Source: Promethearchaeia archaeon
GTDB lineage: Archaea; Asgardarchaeota; Lokiarchaeia; Sigyniarchaeales; SOKP01
Direction of reading: 5' to 3'
DNA length: 64,000 bases
Assembly (NCBI GenBank): GCA_029856125.1
Contig: JAHQWJ010000062.1
Span: forward strand, 105,658-169,657
Under the pieces are notes generated by a model that saw nothing but the letters and a program-made list of their open reading frames with translations, ran no database searches and was not told the DNA's origin. Positions 62,163 to 64,000 of the stretch are shown piece after piece (position 1 is the stretch's first letter; every line of letters begins with the position of its first letter). A program made the translations under genes and the position numbers.

Positions 62163-62939
62163 ATGAGTGAAAAGAAAGGCGAGAAAGTTTTAGACAATCG
62201 AAAAGTCTTATTTGAACAAGCTTATAAAAAAGAAAGAAGCGAATCCTATAGAGATATCTTCCGAGAAGTTTATGGAGATGATTACCCAGAAGAAATTAAT
62301 CCAGATAGCTTCGTTACAATTACTGACATGAAAACTATTGCTAAAAACCTTAATATTGGAAGCGCCAAATCATTTATTGATCTAGGGTGTGGCAGAGGTG
62401 GACCAGGATTGTGGATAGCACGGGAAACGGGAGCAAATTACGTAGGAATTGATTTTTCAGAAAATGCCATAAAACAAGCTCAAGACCGTTCACGGGATTT
62501 CAAAATAAAAGGTACAACTAAATTTCAAGTAGAAAATATGTATTCTCTAAATTTTCCTACAAACAGCTTTGATGGAGCGATAAGTATTGATGTCATTTCG
62601 TTTATCCCAGATCCCCCCGCAATATTTAAAGAAGTAGCAAGGATTTTACGATCAGAAGCTTATTTCGTATTTACTACGTGGGAAAACAAAAATTCGAATA
62701 TTACTAATGATTATCGTTCTTACCTTCGAGATACAGGTTTTAGTATAAAAAGCTATAGTGAAACCCCAGAATGGAAAAAACGCCAGAGCGAAGTTTATCA
62801 GAAAACTTTAGAATCAAAAAAATTGTTAATCAAAGACATGGGAAGAGATGGCGCTTTTGCTTACATCATGGAAGCTAAGAGATACCTCCCTACAATCAAC
62901 GATACAAAGCGAATCTTAGCCGTTGCGATGAAAATGTAA
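62163..62939 (+). CDS. Class I SAM-dependent methyltransferase
   Basis: The 258-residue protein has the SAM motif FIDLGCGRGGPGLWIARETGANYVGIDFSENAIKQA, motif II FDGAISIDVISFIPDPPAIFKEVARILRSEAYFVFTTWE, and no DNA/RNA-specific NPPY. This points to a small-molecule or lipid methyltransferase, resembling the UbiE/cyclopropane-synthase group. It directly follows the ATC-hydrolase-like gene (21 nt), so the two probably act on one pathway. Confidence 0.87.
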   Translation: MSEKKGEKVLDNRKVLFEQAYKKERSESYRDIFREVYGDDYPEEINPDSFVTITDMKTIAKNLNIGSAKSFIDLGCGRGGPGLWIARETGANYVGIDFSENAIKQAQDRSRDFKIKGTTKFQVENMYSLNFPTNSFDGAISIDVISFIPDPPAIFKEVARILRSEAYFVFTTWENKNSNITNDYRSYLRDTGFSIKSYSETPEWKKRQSEVYQKTLESKKLLIKDMGRDGAFAYIMEAKRYLPTINDTKRILAVAMKM

Positions 62940-63006
62940 TCGTTCGAGAACCTAAGGTAATGACATTACCCTAATAATTGCGGCTTTAAGAAGATTAAGA
63001 ATGAAA

Positions 63007-63043
63007 TAAAATGTGGAGTAAAAACTCCGGAACACACCCCCAC
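63007..63043 (+). repeat. Copy 1 of a dispersed repeat with hairpin
   Basis: A 21-nt core, agtaaaaactccggaacacac at 63017-63037, is identical to one at 63711-63731, and similarity extends to about 36 nt on both sides. In this copy GGAGT and ACTCC flank an AAAA loop, giving a small hairpin. It lies about 90 nt downstream of the stop of the minus-strand membrane gene at 63135. Confidence 0.65.
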
Positions 63044-63134
63044 CTCGCAATTTCGAAATACAGTTTTTATTTCGTGTACCTTTCTCAGATATAAAACAAT
63101 TTTTACTAAATTGGTAAGAATATTATTGATTCAT

Positions 63135-63545
63135 CTAAGATTTTATATCTTTACGGACATTTCGCCACTCTATTAAACAGACAATACCACCAATTAATAG
63201 AAGTATTTCTGGGGGAGCTCCACTAGCAAGACCATAGAAAGTCAATAGAGCAAATATAAAGTTAGAATTCCAAGGAGAGTATAATACCCAGGCAGATATG
63301 AATAGTGATAAGCCCGCAACAAAACACACGATACTTCCGACGCCTACTCTTTTGAATCCAACACCAGCTCCAACTATAGCTACTAAACCGGTTATCATAC
63401 TAATTGCTATTTTTATCTTATACGCGTCTATGTATGAATCTCCAATGCTATCAAACCGGATAACAAATAAAATAATATATACACCAGCAAACCAAAAACC
63501 CATAATCAGACTAATAATAAAACCTAATTTTGACAAGTTTCTCAC
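63135..63545 (-). CDS. Small multi-pass membrane protein
   Basis: The 136-residue protein has four hydrophobic segments (about 7-30, 46-65, 72-90, 95-125), rich in Gly and Ile, with a basic tail (EWRNVRKDIKS). There is no family by eye. It is followed by a repeat (copy 1) shared with the next minus-strand membrane gene, which suggests the two loci arose by duplication or belong to a family of small membrane proteins. Confidence 0.6.
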   Translation of the reverse strand: MRNLSKLGFIISLIMGFWFAGVYIILFVIRFDSIGDSYIDAYKIKIAISMITGLVAIVGAGVGFKRVGVGSIVCFVAGLSLFISAWVLYSPWNSNFIFALLTFYGLASGAPPEILLLIGGIVCLIEWRNVRKDIKS

Positions 63546-63701
63546 TCATTAAAAAAATAATAGCTTTTTTCCTTATTCGTGCAAGTTATTATAAAATTGA
63601 GTAAATCCATTATTTAAGTTTTTGTCGTTTATATTCATTTGTTGAATGTTCGAAACATGCCTTATAAGACTGAATGTTTATCTAAAAAAGAGAATATAAT
63701 A

Positions 63702-63737
63702 AAAATGGGAAGTAAAAACTCCGGAACACACTCCCAC
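63702..63737 (+). repeat. Copy 2 of a dispersed repeat
   Basis: The 21-nt core at 63711-63731 is identical to copy 1. Flanking bases are similar, except that the hairpin stem is weaker (GGAAGT). It lies about 13 nt downstream of the stop of the minus-strand membrane gene at 63750, so both copies sit at the 3' ends of small membrane-protein genes in the same orientation. Confidence 0.65.
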
Positions 63738-63749
63738 TAAATTAGTACA

Positions 63750-64000
63750 TTAATAAGGGAGGAAATCCGAAAACATACCCCATATAGCGTCGTACATTAC
63801 GGAATATCCAAATATTAAATACAATATTGTGCCTACGATATAGATAACTATCGCAGTAATAGATTTCCATTTATGGTCGGTCTCATTATATCCAAGTATC
63901 CCCAGTATTAATCCCAATAAACCAGTACCGCTAACGGCTAAACTACCAAAAATAGCTATTCCTGGAATTATTCCTTGGCTTGTTAAAATTGCCAAAATAG
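63750..64000 (-). CDS. Small membrane protein, N-terminus cut by window edge
   Basis: The frame is open to the window edge; TTG at 63995 is an apparent start, but upstream codons continue in frame. The visible 83 residues have two hydrophobic segments: a Gly-rich one (GIAIFGSLAVSGTGLLGLILGILGY) and IVIYIVGTILYLIFGY. The Gly-rich helix followed by a second helix resembles DUF4190-type membrane proteins. Confidence in family is low. Confidence 0.5.
   Translation of the reverse strand, partial: ILAILTSQGIIPGIAIFGSLAVSGTGLLGLILGILGYNETDHKWKSITAIVIYIVGTILYLIFGYSVMYDAIWGMFSDFLPY

Overview
The window is AT-rich archaeal chromosome, most likely from an Asgard archaeon of the Lokiarchaeia type. The core machinery is archaeal: both subunits of DNA polymerase D, Orc1/Cdc6, RNA polymerase H and B, TFE, Elf1, MBF1, PAN, NAC, pelota, Cbf5, RtcB with archease, CDP-archaeol synthase and tRNAs with bulge-helix-bulge (BHB) introns. 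It is interleaved with eukaryote-like signature genes. These are five small GTPases of four architectures (a Roadblock-Ras fusion, a Rab-like GTPase with a long P/E-rich tail and zinc ribbon, a plain Ras-like GTPase, and two Arf/Rag-like GTPases with C-terminal extensions), longin-like proteins, a polyproline coiled-coil protein, and a 50-residue protein that is essentially one WH2-like actin-binding motif.

Layout. 1-11 kb: a partial unknown gene, elf1, then a long minus-strand block (unknown protein, polyproline and coiled-coil proteins, radical SAM-TRAM, pelota, WH2-like peptide, an acetyltransferase/radical SAM/nucleotidyltransferase operon, a membrane protein, cutA). 11-15.5 kb: longin-winged-helix protein, rtcB facing archease, a NusA-like KH protein, carS. 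15.5-23.3 kb: replication cluster of orc1/cdc6 with a candidate origin box, a DUF2240-like gene, and divergent polymerase D subunits. 23.4-28.8 kb: three tRNAs (Leu, Thr, Lys), an enoyl-CoA hydratase family gene, the Roadblock-GTPase, a thiL-like kinase, cbf5 and a methyltransferase. 29-39.8 kb: transcription and protein quality control (rpoH-rpoB, tfe, mbf1, PAN, a PUA protein, NAC) with small membrane proteins. 40.5-51 kb: anaerobic ribonucleotide reductase, MazG-like, mfnA, panB and ilvE mixed with GTPase genes. 51-64 kb: accessory genes including membrane proteins, an AcdA-like protein, an HTH/ARPP-1 pair, a second Arf/Rag-like GTPase, and a radical SAM/ATC-hydrolase/methyltransferase group.

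The most important observation is in elf1. The conserved Cys-Pro-Asn-Cys zinc-ribbon codons are separated by exactly 30 nt containing an in-frame TAA. Removing positions 1054-1083 restores a textbook Elf1 sequence. The interruption folds into a bulge-helix-bulge structure with ATA and ATT bulges, the same bulge triplets and the same length as a 30-nt intron in the T-loop of tRNA-Lys in this window. This is a strong candidate for a protein-coding archaeal intron removed by the tRNA-splicing machinery, whose ligase (RtcB) and ligase activator (archease) are also encoded here. The ATG a gene finder would choose (1060) lies inside the intron.

The metabolic genes point to an anaerobe (class III ribonucleotide reductase, three radical SAM enzymes) that makes coenzyme A precursors from branched-chain keto acids and aspartate (ilvE, panB, mfnA). 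No CRISPR array, rRNA, insertion sequence or prophage was seen.
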